A stretch of DNA of 64,000 nt from Salinispirillum sp049115955 (lineage in GTDB: Bacteria; Pseudomonadota; Gammaproteobacteria; Pseudomonadales; Natronospirillaceae): assembly GCA_049115955.1 (NCBI GenBank), contig JAGDZJ010000020.1, forward strand, positions 1 to 64,000, given 5' to 3'. Shown one piece after another: positions 44,556 to 53,276 of the stretch. Under the pieces are notes generated by a model. The model saw only the letters and a list, made by a program, of their open reading frames with translations. It did not search any database and was not told where the DNA came from. Both the position numbers and the translations under genes were made by a program. Positions within the stretch are counted from its first letter, which is position 1; every line of letters begins with the position of its first letter.

Positions 44556-45023
44556 ATGGATATTCGCAAAGTAAAGAAACTGATTGAACTGCTGGAAGAG
44601 TCCGGCATCGACGAAATTGAAATCACCGAAGGTGAAGAGTCCATTCGTATCAGCCGCACGTCGCATTCGCTGCCGCCACAACAACACTATATGTCTGCGC
44701 CGATGCAAATGCAGCACGCACCGGCCCCTGCACCGGCACCCGCAGCGCCTGCGGCACCAGCCGCCGCTGAAGCACCTGCCGCGCCCGTTGGCCACCTTGT
44801 GAAGTCACCGATGGTGGGTACTTTCTATCGCGCCGCCTCACCGACGTCTAACGTGTTTGCTGAAGTTGGCCAGAAAGTGAAGAAAGGCGACACCCTGTGC
44901 ATCATCGAAGCAATGAAAATGATGAACCAGATTGAATGCGACAAAGACGGTACCGTCGGCGAAATTCTGATCGAAAACGGCCAGCCCGTTGAATTCGATC
45001 AACCACTCTTCACTATCGTTTAA
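44556..45023 (+). CDS. accB: Biotin carboxyl carrier protein AccB
   Basis: A 155-residue subunit of acetyl-CoA carboxylase. Helical N-terminus (MDIRKVKKLIELLEESGI), an Ala/Pro-rich linker (about 52-78), and the biotinyl domain with the attachment motif EAMKM, Lys121. It follows aroQ by 28 bases and precedes accC by 12. Confidence 0.97.
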   Translation: MDIRKVKKLIELLEESGIDEIEITEGEESIRISRTSHSLPPQQHYMSAPMQMQHAPAPAPAPAAPAAPAAAEAPAAPVGHLVKSPMVGTFYRAASPTSNVFAEVGQKVKKGDTLCIIEAMKMMNQIECDKDGTVGEILIENGQPVEFDQPLFTIV

Positions 45024-45035
45024 ACGGGTGATCTG

Positions 45036-46376
45036 ATGTTGGATAAAGTACTCATTGCAAACCGTGGTGAAATCGCTTTGCGGATAATGCGCGCTTGCAA
45101 AGAGCTGGGCATCAAAACCGTGGCGGTTCACTCACAGTGCGATCGTGACCTCAAGCACGTAAAACTGGCCGATGAAACCGTCTGTATTGGCCCGAACCCC
45201 AGTTCCGAAAGCTACTTGAACATACCGGCGCTGATCGCTGCAGCGGAAGTAACCGGTGCAGTAGCGATTCACCCTGGTTACGGCTTTTTGGCTGAAAATG
45301 CCGACTTCTGTGAACAGGTTGAGCGCAGTGGTTTCACCTTTATTGGCCCAACCGCTGACGTTATCCGCTTGATGGGCGACAAAGTATCGGCCATTAAAGC
45401 CATGATCAAGACCGGCGTACCTACCGTACCAGGCTCTGGCGGACCATTGGGCGACGACGACGCCCGCAACCTGCAACACGGTCGTGAAGTGGGCTACCCG
45501 GTCATCATCAAGGCCGCCGCTGGTGGCGGTGGTCGTGGCATGCGCGTGGTACACAGTGAAGCCAGCCTGCTCAGTTCCATCTCCATCACCAAATCAGAAG
45601 CCGCTGCGGCCTTTGGCGACGGCACGGTGTACATGGAAAAGTTCCTGGTCAATCCGCGCCACGTCGAAGTGCAGGTATTGTCTGACGGTAAAGGCCACGC
45701 GATTCACTTGTATGACCGTGACTGTTCGTTGCAGCGCCGTCACCAAAAAGTGCTGGAAGAAGCACCTGCCCCCGGCATCGACCCAAAAGCGCGCGAAGAT
45801 GTGTTGGCGGCCTGTGTGCGCGCTTGTGTTGAAATCGGTTACCGCGGCGCGGGTACCTTTGAATTTCTGTATGAAGACGGCAAGTACTACTTCATCGAGA
45901 TGAACACCCGCGTACAGGTTGAGCACCCGGTATCTGAAATGGTCACCGGCGTGGACATCATCAAAGAGCAGTTGCGTATTGCCGCTGGTTTGCCGTTATC
46001 GGTGAAGCAAGAAGACGTGCGCCTGCTTGGTCACGCCTTCGAATGCCGCATCAATGCCGAAGACAGCAAGACCTTTATGCCCAGCCCCGGCACCATTACC
46101 CAGTTCCACTCTCCCGGTGGTTTTGGCGTACGTTGGGACTCGCACATCTACGATGGCTATCGTATCCCACCGTATTACGATTCAATGATTGGCAAGCTGA
46201 TCACCTACGGTGATACGCGTGAAGCCGCTTTGGATAAGATGCGCGTAGCATTAGATGAGTTGGTCATAGAAGGCATAAAAACCAACGTTGACCTGCAAAA
46301 ACAGCTGGTACGCGATGAAGGCTTCCGTGCGGGCGGGGTAAACATCCATTACCTTGAGAGCAAGTTGATCAAGTAA
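45036..46376 (+). CDS. accC: Biotin carboxylase AccC
   Basis: A 446-residue ATP-grasp enzyme that carboxylates the biotin on AccB, the first step of fatty acid synthesis. Motifs: KVLIANRGEIALRIMRACKE, HPGYGFLAENADF, KAAAGGGGRGM, FIEMNTRVQVEHPVSEMVTG. It ends the aroQ-accB-accC operon, with a perfect 15-bp inverted repeat 37 bases downstream. Confidence 0.97.
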   Translation: MLDKVLIANRGEIALRIMRACKELGIKTVAVHSQCDRDLKHVKLADETVCIGPNPSSESYLNIPALIAAAEVTGAVAIHPGYGFLAENADFCEQVERSGFTFIGPTADVIRLMGDKVSAIKAMIKTGVPTVPGSGGPLGDDDARNLQHGREVGYPVIIKAAAGGGGRGMRVVHSEASLLSSISITKSEAAAAFGDGTVYMEKFLVNPRHVEVQVLSDGKGHAIHLYDRDCSLQRRHQKVLEEAPAPGIDPKAREDVLAACVRACVEIGYRGAGTFEFLYEDGKYYFIEMNTRVQVEHPVSEMVTGVDIIKEQLRIAAGLPLSVKQEDVRLLGHAFECRINAEDSKTFMPSPGTITQFHSPGGFGVRWDSHIYDGYRIPPYYDSMIGKLITYGDTREAALDKMRVALDELVIEGIKTNVDLQKQLVRDEGFRAGGVNIHYLESKLIK

Positions 46377-46413
46377 GTCGACCCCTTCGACTTTATCTTT
46401 GTTTGTTCGCACA

Positions 46414-46451
46414 GAAGGCTGCGCTCCTACACTCACAGGAGCGCAGCCTTC
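46414..46451. terminator. Perfect 15-bp inverted repeat after accC
   Basis: GAAGGCTGCGCTCCT and its exact complement flank an 8-nt loop. The GC-rich stem could terminate accBC, but no U-tract follows. Its AGGAGCGCAGCCTTC arm resembles the palindromic REP sequences of pseudomonads, so a mobile-type repeat is an alternative. Confidence 0.6.
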
Positions 46452-46589
46452 CGACTAAACTCGCGCCAACCGTAGGACGTCAGCCCGCTGACCGAACAAG
46501 ATTCGTCAAGGATTGAACAGCGTCCTTATCGTATTGCCCATTTCCGTTTATACTCTCCCCCCTTTTAGTTTTGCGTCGCAAGGAACTCC

Positions 46590-47480
46590 ATGGCCTGGCT
46601 CAAGATCCAACTCCACGACATCTCTCCACAATCCGCCGAAACCTATGAAGATGCCCTGCTATCGCTGGGTGCTCAAGTGGTTACTTTGGAAGACGGTGCC
46701 GACGAGCCCATCTTTGAACCTGAACTGGGAACCACACCGCTGTGGCAAAATTCGCGACTCACCGCTTTATTTTCTGCCGATGTCGATGCTCAGCTGGTAA
46801 TTTTGGCCTTTACCGACTTGATGCAACAAGCCGATGTGACGGTGCCCGCAATGACCAGCGATCTGCAGGAAGACAAAGACTGGATTCGCGCCTGGATGGA
46901 CAGCTATAACCCCATTCAATTCGGCGAGCGCCTGTGGATCTGCCCTAGCTGGCATAAGCCGCCACAACCCGACGCCGTCAATTTGATGCTAGACCCCGGT
47001 TTGGCGTTCGGCACTGGCACGCACCAGACCACAGCGCTCTGCATGCGCTGGCTGGACGGACTGGACTTACAAGGCAAACGCATCGTCGACTACGGCTGCG
47101 GCTCTGGCATTCTTGGCTTGGCGGGGATATTACTAGGCGCGCGCTATATGATGGGCGTCGACATTGATCCGCAAGCGCTTTACGCCACCCGTCAAAACGC
47201 CGAGCGAAATAGCATCACTTCCGTGCAATACGACGTGTATCTGCCGGAAGACACGCCTGCGCTGCAAGCCGACGTCTTAGTGGCCAACATTCTGGCAGGC
47301 CCATTGATTCAACTGCGCGATCAGATTCTGGCGCACCTCAAGCCAGGCGGACAACTTGCCTTGTCCGGCATCATCAGAAATCAAGTCGAAGACGTTGTCG
47401 CCGCCTACGCACCTTTGATCAGCGATATTGAGATTGCATACGACGAAGACTGGGCTAGAATCACCGGCTTCCGCTCATAA
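46590..47480 (+). CDS. prmA: Ribosomal protein L11 methyltransferase PrmA
   Basis: A 296-residue SAM-dependent enzyme that trimethylates ribosomal protein L11. Motifs: LDPGLAFGTGTHQTTALCM, the SAM loop VDYGCGSGILGLAG, and the catalytic-type VANILAGPL. AAGGA precedes ATG 46590. It is followed by the DUF3426 gene at 28 bases. Confidence 0.95.
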   Translation: MAWLKIQLHDISPQSAETYEDALLSLGAQVVTLEDGADEPIFEPELGTTPLWQNSRLTALFSADVDAQLVILAFTDLMQQADVTVPAMTSDLQEDKDWIRAWMDSYNPIQFGERLWICPSWHKPPQPDAVNLMLDPGLAFGTGTHQTTALCMRWLDGLDLQGKRIVDYGCGSGILGLAGILLGARYMMGVDIDPQALYATRQNAERNSITSVQYDVYLPEDTPALQADVLVANILAGPLIQLRDQILAHLKPGGQLALSGIIRNQVEDVVAAYAPLISDIEIAYDEDWARITGFRS

Positions 47481-47508
47481 TTTGCTCTGGCGCACGGAAC
47501 TGCACGAC

Positions 47509-48726
47509 ATGACCACTCACATTACACAATGCCCACACTGCAGCACCGCTTTCCGGGTGACGGCGGAACAGTTGAGTGTTGCCAAGGGTGCCGTACGCTG
47601 CGGTAGTTGCCTCAAGGTTTTTCGCGCCGATGACCACTTTCGTGATCGTATGCCCGGCGCACCCATGCGAGCTACCGAACCACGCAGCAAGTCCGCAGGC
47701 GCTGCAGAGCCCGTCAAGCCTGCGAGCGCCAAACCCAGCGCGCCAGCACCTAAACCTTCGCCTCTGGCCGATGTTGCCAGTCAATTTCCGGCAGACGACG
47801 ATGAGTTTATTTTTTCTGACATGGCCGATGACGAGGCTGACGAAGAAGAATTTGTCTTCATGGACGATGACGACGAAGTCGATGACGATTTTAGCAAAGA
47901 AGATGACGAACTCGATTTCAGCGACTCATTCTTATCACTAGAAGACACGCCAGACCCCGTACGCAAGCGTATGATGGTGGAACCCGAGGAACCCGATTTC
48001 AGTGACGCGTCCTCGGATGACAGTTGGGCTCTCGACATGCTGGCCGATGCCGAACAAGAACCTTCAACACGACCGGCGCGCGCGAACTTTAATCCCGAAC
48101 CGCAAGGCATTCCGTTTACTGCGGACGAACCCAATCCCGCGCGCAAGAAAGCAGTCAAACTCGACACAGCGGACAAGCCTAGCCCCTCTCGTGCTGGTGC
48201 ACCCACCTACGCGCACCATGACTTGGACGAACTGGCTAACCGACTCGACAGCACCAGCAGTCGACGAGGTCTGTGGACACTGGCGGCTGTCCTTCTGATG
48301 ATTATATTGGCGGCGCAGACGCTATGGTGGCAACGTCAGGCTTTTTCTCAAATCAATGCATTACAGCCAATTTATAGCCTTGCCTGTGACCACCTGCCCT
48401 GTGACTTGCAGGCCACACAGCCCGACAGCACGGCAGTGCGCGCGTTGAGCTCGATATTGCGCCCGCTCGCGGATCAACGTATGCGCCTAGATGCAGTGTT
48501 CGTCAATCGCAGTGACCGCCCCGTGCCCTTTCCGAACGTGTTACTTGAACTGCAAGACTTACAAGGCCAGGTGATTGCGGACGGATTGTTTACTCCAACG
48601 GATTACGTTGCCGGTGACATGCGGCCGGACGACCTAATGCCGCCAGGCCAACCGATCAGTATCAGCATCAATGTGAACCGACCGAGCGCCGACCTCAGCA
48701 ACTACCGACTGACCTTTCATTATTAA
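47509..48726 (+). CDS. Zinc-ribbon/DUF3426 membrane protein
   Basis: A 405-residue protein. An N-terminal MJ0042-type zinc ribbon (CPHCSTAFRV...CGSCLKVF), then about 230 residues of acidic, Pro/Ser-rich, probably disordered sequence, one membrane helix (GLWTLAAVLLMIILAAQTLWW), and a C-terminal DUF3426 domain in the periplasm. Function unknown; the family sits between prmA and dusB in many gammaproteobacteria. I use ATG 47509; the frame is open upstream only through the end of prmA. Confidence 0.85.
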   Translation: MTTHITQCPHCSTAFRVTAEQLSVAKGAVRCGSCLKVFRADDHFRDRMPGAPMRATEPRSKSAGAAEPVKPASAKPSAPAPKPSPLADVASQFPADDDEFIFSDMADDEADEEEFVFMDDDDEVDDDFSKEDDELDFSDSFLSLEDTPDPVRKRMMVEPEEPDFSDASSDDSWALDMLADAEQEPSTRPARANFNPEPQGIPFTADEPNPARKKAVKLDTADKPSPSRAGAPTYAHHDLDELANRLDSTSSRRGLWTLAAVLLMIILAAQTLWWQRQAFSQINALQPIYSLACDHLPCDLQATQPDSTAVRALSSILRPLADQRMRLDAVFVNRSDRPVPFPNVLLELQDLQGQVIADGLFTPTDYVAGDMRPDDLMPPGQPISISINVNRPSADLSNYRLTFHY

Positions 48727-48869
48727 AGTTGCCTCATTTGCACAGCAAACGGCACTTTCACACAGAAGAGTTGCCGTAAACTTGCGCTTAGCGCTTTTCT
48801 AACGGGGCCGGAATCAGTATCATACGCCGCCCTTGCTGGACAGATAATGACCAACGCCTGGACGACCTT

Positions 48870-49862
48870 GTGAATATCGGATCTTTTCAGATAGACCAGC
48901 CTTTAGTGCTCGCACCTATGGCTGGCGTCACCGACCGACCCTTTCGGCAACTTTGCCGTGAGCTCGGCGCGGGCTTAACGGTATCCGAAATGGTCACCGC
49001 CGACAGTCGGCTGTGGCACACAAGAAAGTCTCGCCTGCGTCTGGATCACAGCGGCGAAGCAGCACCCATCAGTGTGCAAATCGCCGGCAACGATCCGGAA
49101 CAGATGGCAGAGGCGGCGCGGTTAAACGCCGATCATGGCGCACAGATCATCGACATCAACATGGGCTGCCCCGCCAAAAAAGTATGCAACAAGGCCGCTG
49201 GTTCAGCCTTGTTACAGGACGAAGCCTTGGTTGCTCGAATTCTGGAGGCTGTGGTCAATGCCGTTAAATTGCCGGTTACCTTGAAGATCCGCACGGGCTG
49301 GAGCCCCGAACAACGCAATGGTGTGACCATCGCTCGTTTAGCGGAAGCTTGTGGTATTCAGGCATTGGCGGTACATGGTCGCACCCGCGCCTGCAAGTTT
49401 CAGGGAGAAGCCGAGTACGACACCATCAAACAAATAAAAGAAGCGGTATCGATCCCCGTACTCGCCAACGGTGACATCACGTCCGGCGAACAAGCCGCGC
49501 GCGTAATGGAATACACCGGAGCGGATGGCATCATGATAGGACGAGCGGCCCAGGGGAACCCTTGGATTTTCCGCGAAATCAATGAATATCTGGCCACCGG
49601 GCACGTACAAACGCAGGTCACGCGACAGGAACTGCGTGCCACTCTGATCGGACATATGCAGGCACTGTATGCCTTCTATGACGAATTCATGGGCGCACGC
49701 ATCGCACGTAAACACGTTGGCTGGTACTTGCAAGCTCAACCAGACCAACAGACTCTGCGTCAGCAATTCAATCGTCTGGAAAGCTCGGACGCGCAACTTC
49801 AATTGATTCATCAATATTTCGATGAATTGTCAGAGACACAGGAAAAAACAGTAGCAGCATGA
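48870..49862 (+). CDS. dusB: tRNA-dihydrouridine synthase DusB
   Basis: A 330-residue FMN enzyme that reduces uridine to dihydrouridine in tRNA. Motifs: LAPMAGVTDRPFRQLC, MGCPAKKVCNKAAGSALL with the catalytic Cys100, and MIGRAAQGNPWIF. The start is GTG 48870, matching the family N-terminus. It overlaps fis by four bases, the conserved dusB-fis arrangement. Confidence 0.95.
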   Translation: MNIGSFQIDQPLVLAPMAGVTDRPFRQLCRELGAGLTVSEMVTADSRLWHTRKSRLRLDHSGEAAPISVQIAGNDPEQMAEAARLNADHGAQIIDINMGCPAKKVCNKAAGSALLQDEALVARILEAVVNAVKLPVTLKIRTGWSPEQRNGVTIARLAEACGIQALAVHGRTRACKFQGEAEYDTIKQIKEAVSIPVLANGDITSGEQAARVMEYTGADGIMIGRAAQGNPWIFREINEYLATGHVQTQVTRQELRATLIGHMQALYAFYDEFMGARIARKHVGWYLQAQPDQQTLRQQFNRLESSDAQLQLIHQYFDELSETQEKTVAA

Positions 49863-50155
49863 ACATGAATTCTATTGAGGTACCTATGAAGCACCCCGTC
49901 ACCACTGGCCAAGACAGCACCGTTGAAACACAGACGTTGCGCGATAGCGTTGAGCTGGCCATGAACAACTATTTTGAGCATCTCGACGGTCAAGACGTTA
50001 ATGAAGTGTACCAAATGGTGATGTCGGAAGTAGAAGCCCCATTGCTGGAAGTAGTGATGCGCTATACGCGCGACAATCAGACCAAAGCGTCTCAAGTGCT
50101 CGGGCTTAACCGTGGCACCTTGCGTAAGAAGCTGAAACAGTACGGCCTTCTTTAA
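49859..50155 (+). CDS. fis: DNA-binding protein Fis
   Basis: A 98-residue nucleoid protein that bends DNA and activates stable-RNA promoters, the same length as E. coli Fis. The C-terminal helix-turn-helix NQTKASQVLGLNRGTLRKKL is intact; the N-terminal flexible arm is present but divergent. Coupled to dusB (ATGA overlap). An internal ATG at 49886 is a less likely start. Confidence 0.94.
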   Translation: MNMNSIEVPMKHPVTTGQDSTVETQTLRDSVELAMNNYFEHLDGQDVNEVYQMVMSEVEAPLLEVVMRYTRDNQTKASQVLGLNRGTLRKKLKQYGLL

Positions 50156-50178
50156 ATACACGGGATACAGGACTGAAC

Positions 50179-51765
50179 ATGCAAGCTACCGTAGCCGTTA
50201 AACGTGCGCTGATCAGCGTTTCAGACAAAACCGGAATTGTTGAATTCGCCACCGCGCTGCAAGCGCGCGGTGTTGAACTGCTCTCCACCGGCGGCACCTA
50301 TCGCCTCCTGAAAGACAATGGCCTAACGGTCACCGAAGTGTCAGAACACACCGGTTTCCCCGAGATGATGGACGGCCGCGTTAAAACGCTGCACCCCATC
50401 ATTCACGGCGGAATCTTGGGTCGTCGCGGGCAAGACGAAGACGTCATGGCCGAACACGGCATTGCTCCTATCGATATGGTGGTGGTCAACCTGTATCCCT
50501 TTGCCGCCACCGTGGCGCGCGATGACTGCGACCTGCCGATGGCGATTGAGAACATCGATATCGGCGGCCCCACCATGGTGCGCAGCGCGGCTAAAAACCA
50601 CGCATGGGTGTCCATCGTGGTCAATAACTCAGATTATCAACGCGTCATTGAAGAGTTCGATCGACTGGGCGGAGTGACCCACAAGACGCGTTTTGACCTT
50701 GCATTGAAAGCCTTTGAGCATACTGCCCAGTACGATGGCATGATCGCCAACTACCTTGGCACCATTGATCAGGCCGCTGACAAACTCAGTACCGATAATC
50801 GTGAGCACTTCCCGCGCACGTTCAATCTGCAGTTGCACAAAGCGCAGGACATGCGTTACGGCGAAAACCCGCACCAACGCGCAGCCTTCTATACCGACCC
50901 GGCCAATACTGAAGCGTCAGTCTCGACCGCTGAGCAGATACAAGGTAAGGCGTTGTCATTCAACAACATCGCTGATACCGACGCTGCACTGGAATGCGTA
51001 AAAAGCTTCGTGGAGCCGGCCTGTGTGATCGTCAAGCACGCCAACCCTTGCGGTGTGGCTACGGGTGGCGACATTCTTGAAGCCTATCAGCGGGCATTCA
51101 AGACTGACCCTACGTCGGCTTTTGGCGGTATCATCGCCTTCAACCGTCCCCTGGATACCAAAACCGCACAAGCCATCATCGACAAACAGTTTGTTGAAGT
51201 CATCATCGCCCCGGCGATCAGTGACAGTGCGCGCGAAGTGGTCAGCGTGAAGCCCAATGTCCGCCTGTTGGCTTGTGGCGAATGGGACACGGCACTGCCT
51301 GGCTGGGACTTCAAAAAAGTAACCGGCGGCTTGCTGATTCAAGACCGCGACCTTGGCAGCATGACGGCCGATGAATTGAAAGTAGTCACGCAGCGTCAAC
51401 CCTCGCCTGCCGAACTGAATGATCTGTTGTTCGCTTGGAAAGTCGCCAAGTTTGTGAAATCCAATGCCATCGTGTACGCCAGTGCTGGCATGACCGTAGG
51501 CATTGGCGCAGGGCAAATGAGCCGCGTCTACAGCGCCAAAATTGCTGGTATCAAGGCGGCCGACGAACAGTTGGAAATCGCTGGTTCAGTGATGGCTTCT
51601 GATGCGTTCTTCCCCTTCCGTGACGGCTTAGATCAAGCCGCTGAAATGGGCGTCAAAGCCGTGATTCAACCGGGCGGCTCAATGCGCGATGATGAAGTCA
51701 TTGCCGCCGCCAATGAGCACGGCATCGCCATGGTATTCACGGGCATGCGCCACTTCCGGCACTGA
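50179..51765 (+). CDS. purH: Bifunctional AICAR transformylase/IMP cyclohydrolase PurH
   Basis: A 528-residue enzyme for the last two steps of de novo IMP synthesis. The N-terminal MGS-like cyclohydrolase domain (KRALISVSDKTGIVEFA, GRVKTLHPIIHGGIL) is followed by the AICAR transformylase domain (VKHANPCGVATG with the catalytic Lys-His, FPFRDGLD). It lies 23 nt after fis and 45 nt before purD. Confidence 0.97.
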   Translation: MQATVAVKRALISVSDKTGIVEFATALQARGVELLSTGGTYRLLKDNGLTVTEVSEHTGFPEMMDGRVKTLHPIIHGGILGRRGQDEDVMAEHGIAPIDMVVVNLYPFAATVARDDCDLPMAIENIDIGGPTMVRSAAKNHAWVSIVVNNSDYQRVIEEFDRLGGVTHKTRFDLALKAFEHTAQYDGMIANYLGTIDQAADKLSTDNREHFPRTFNLQLHKAQDMRYGENPHQRAAFYTDPANTEASVSTAEQIQGKALSFNNIADTDAALECVKSFVEPACVIVKHANPCGVATGGDILEAYQRAFKTDPTSAFGGIIAFNRPLDTKTAQAIIDKQFVEVIIAPAISDSAREVVSVKPNVRLLACGEWDTALPGWDFKKVTGGLLIQDRDLGSMTADELKVVTQRQPSPAELNDLLFAWKVAKFVKSNAIVYASAGMTVGIGAGQMSRVYSAKIAGIKAADEQLEIAGSVMASDAFFPFRDGLDQAAEMGVKAVIQPGGSMRDDEVIAAANEHGIAMVFTGMRHFRH

Positions 51766-51771
51766 TCTGCT

Positions 51772-51789
51772 GGCGGCCTAACGGCCGCC
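51772..51789. other. GC-rich hairpin between purH and purD
   Basis: GGCGGCC, loop TAAC, GGCCGCC, just after the purH stop, followed by a mixed AT stretch with four T. Could lower read-through into purD or stabilise the upstream message. Confidence 0.45.
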
Positions 51790-51810
51790 CCTAATTTTAA
51801 GGAAAACAAC

Positions 51811-53100
51811 ATGAATATCCTGATTATTGGCGGCGGCGGTCGCGAGCATGCCTTGGCCTGGAAAGCAGCACAGTCACCACTGGCCGACACAGTTTTCGTC
51901 GCCCCCGGCAATGCGGGTACGGCGCGTGAATCCGGCATTGTGAACGTGGCTATTGATCCAACTGACTTGCCAGCATTGAGCCGCTTCGCACGAGAGAACA
52001 ACGTAGGCTTAACCATCGTAGGCCCCGAGGCGCCGCTGGTCATTGGGGTGGTTGACCACTTTCAGGCGGAAGACTTGCCCATTTTTGGGCCCACGCAAGG
52101 CGCTGCCCAGCTCGAAGGTTCGAAAGCCTTCACCAAAGACTTTCTGGCCCGCCACAACATCCCTACCGCTTTCTATGGTGTCTTTACCGAAGTAGCCCCA
52201 GCCATTGCCTACATCAAAGAAAAGGGCGCACCCATCGTGGTAAAGGCCGATGGTTTAGCCGCAGGCAAGGGTGTCATTTTGGCTGAAACCGAAGCCGATG
52301 CCATTGCCGCTGTTGAAGACATGTTGGCTGGCAACAAATTTGGTGATGCCGGAGCACGCGTCGTTATTGAACAATTTTTGCGCGGTGAAGAAGCCAGCTT
52401 TATTGTCATGGTGGACGGCGACAACATTCTGCCCATGGCCACCTCACAGGACCACAAAGCCGCGCTAAACGGCGATACAGGGCCTAATACCGGCGGTATG
52501 GGCGCCTACTCGCCTGCACCGGTGGTCACTCCAGACATCGAGGCACGCGTGATTCGCGACGTCATCCGTCCAACCGTCGACGGCATGAAGGCTGAGGGCA
52601 ATCCTTACACCGGATTCCTGTACGCGGGTCTGATGATCGACAGCGACGGCACGCCCAATGTATTGGAATACAACTGCCGATTCGGTGACCCGGAAACTCA
52701 GCCCATCATGATGCGCCTGCAGTCGGATCTGGTGGCCTTGTGCAAAGCAGCCATTGCGGGCAAGCTGAATACTGTGACCGCGCAGTGGGATTCGCGCGCC
52801 GCCTTAGGCGTCGTCATGGCGGCCGCTGGCTACCCCGACGACTACCCCAAAGGCGATGTGATTACCGGGCTGCCGGAGCACGACAACCTGGAACAGAAAG
52901 TCTTCCACGCCGGGACCGCCGAGCAGGATGAAGACGTTGTCACCAACGGTGGCCGCGTGTTGTGCTGCACCGCCTTAGGCCACGGCGTTGCCGATGCGCA
53001 AGCCAAAGCCTACGAGCTGGTTAAGCAAGTGTCTTGGGAAGGTGCGTACTTTCGTACCGATATAGGCCATCGCGCGATCCGTCGCGAAGTCAGTCAGTAG
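51811..53100 (+). CDS. purD: Phosphoribosylamine-glycine ligase PurD
   Basis: A 429-residue ATP-grasp ligase joining glycine to phosphoribosylamine in purine synthesis. Motifs: NILIIGGGGREHALAWKAA, VVKADGLAAGKGV, and EYNCRFGDPETQPIM. AAGGA precedes the ATG. It forms purH-purD downstream of dusB-fis. Confidence 0.97.
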   Translation: MNILIIGGGGREHALAWKAAQSPLADTVFVAPGNAGTARESGIVNVAIDPTDLPALSRFARENNVGLTIVGPEAPLVIGVVDHFQAEDLPIFGPTQGAAQLEGSKAFTKDFLARHNIPTAFYGVFTEVAPAIAYIKEKGAPIVVKADGLAAGKGVILAETEADAIAAVEDMLAGNKFGDAGARVVIEQFLRGEEASFIVMVDGDNILPMATSQDHKAALNGDTGPNTGGMGAYSPAPVVTPDIEARVIRDVIRPTVDGMKAEGNPYTGFLYAGLMIDSDGTPNVLEYNCRFGDPETQPIMMRLQSDLVALCKAAIAGKLNTVTAQWDSRAALGVVMAAAGYPDDYPKGDVITGLPEHDNLEQKVFHAGTAEQDEDVVTNGGRVLCCTALGHGVADAQAKAYELVKQVSWEGAYFRTDIGHRAIRREVSQ

Positions 53101-53135
53101 CCTAGCGTCCCTTAACATAGGAAAGCTCTGAATTA

Positions 53136-53165
53136 TTGTCAGCCTAAGGTCACCGTCATTATACT
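53136..53165 (+). promoter_or_regulatory. Candidate promoter of the RetS-like gene
   Basis: TTGTCA (53136-53141) and TATACT (53160-53165), 18 nt apart, each matching five of six consensus bases. The leader to ATG 53277 would be about 105 nt. Confidence 0.6.
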
Positions 53166-53276
53166 GGTGGCTTCGCGCCATAACCGAACGGGTGCATCGA
53201 ATGACGTAGCGCGTATTGAGCGCCCGGCGTTATTTTAGATGTGCCCGAATGCATTGAGTGAACGGAGCCGAAGACC

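Noticed and set aside
47781..48206. A Ser-rich minus-strand frame
   Set aside because: A mirror of the acidic low-complexity linker of the DUF3426 protein, not a gene.
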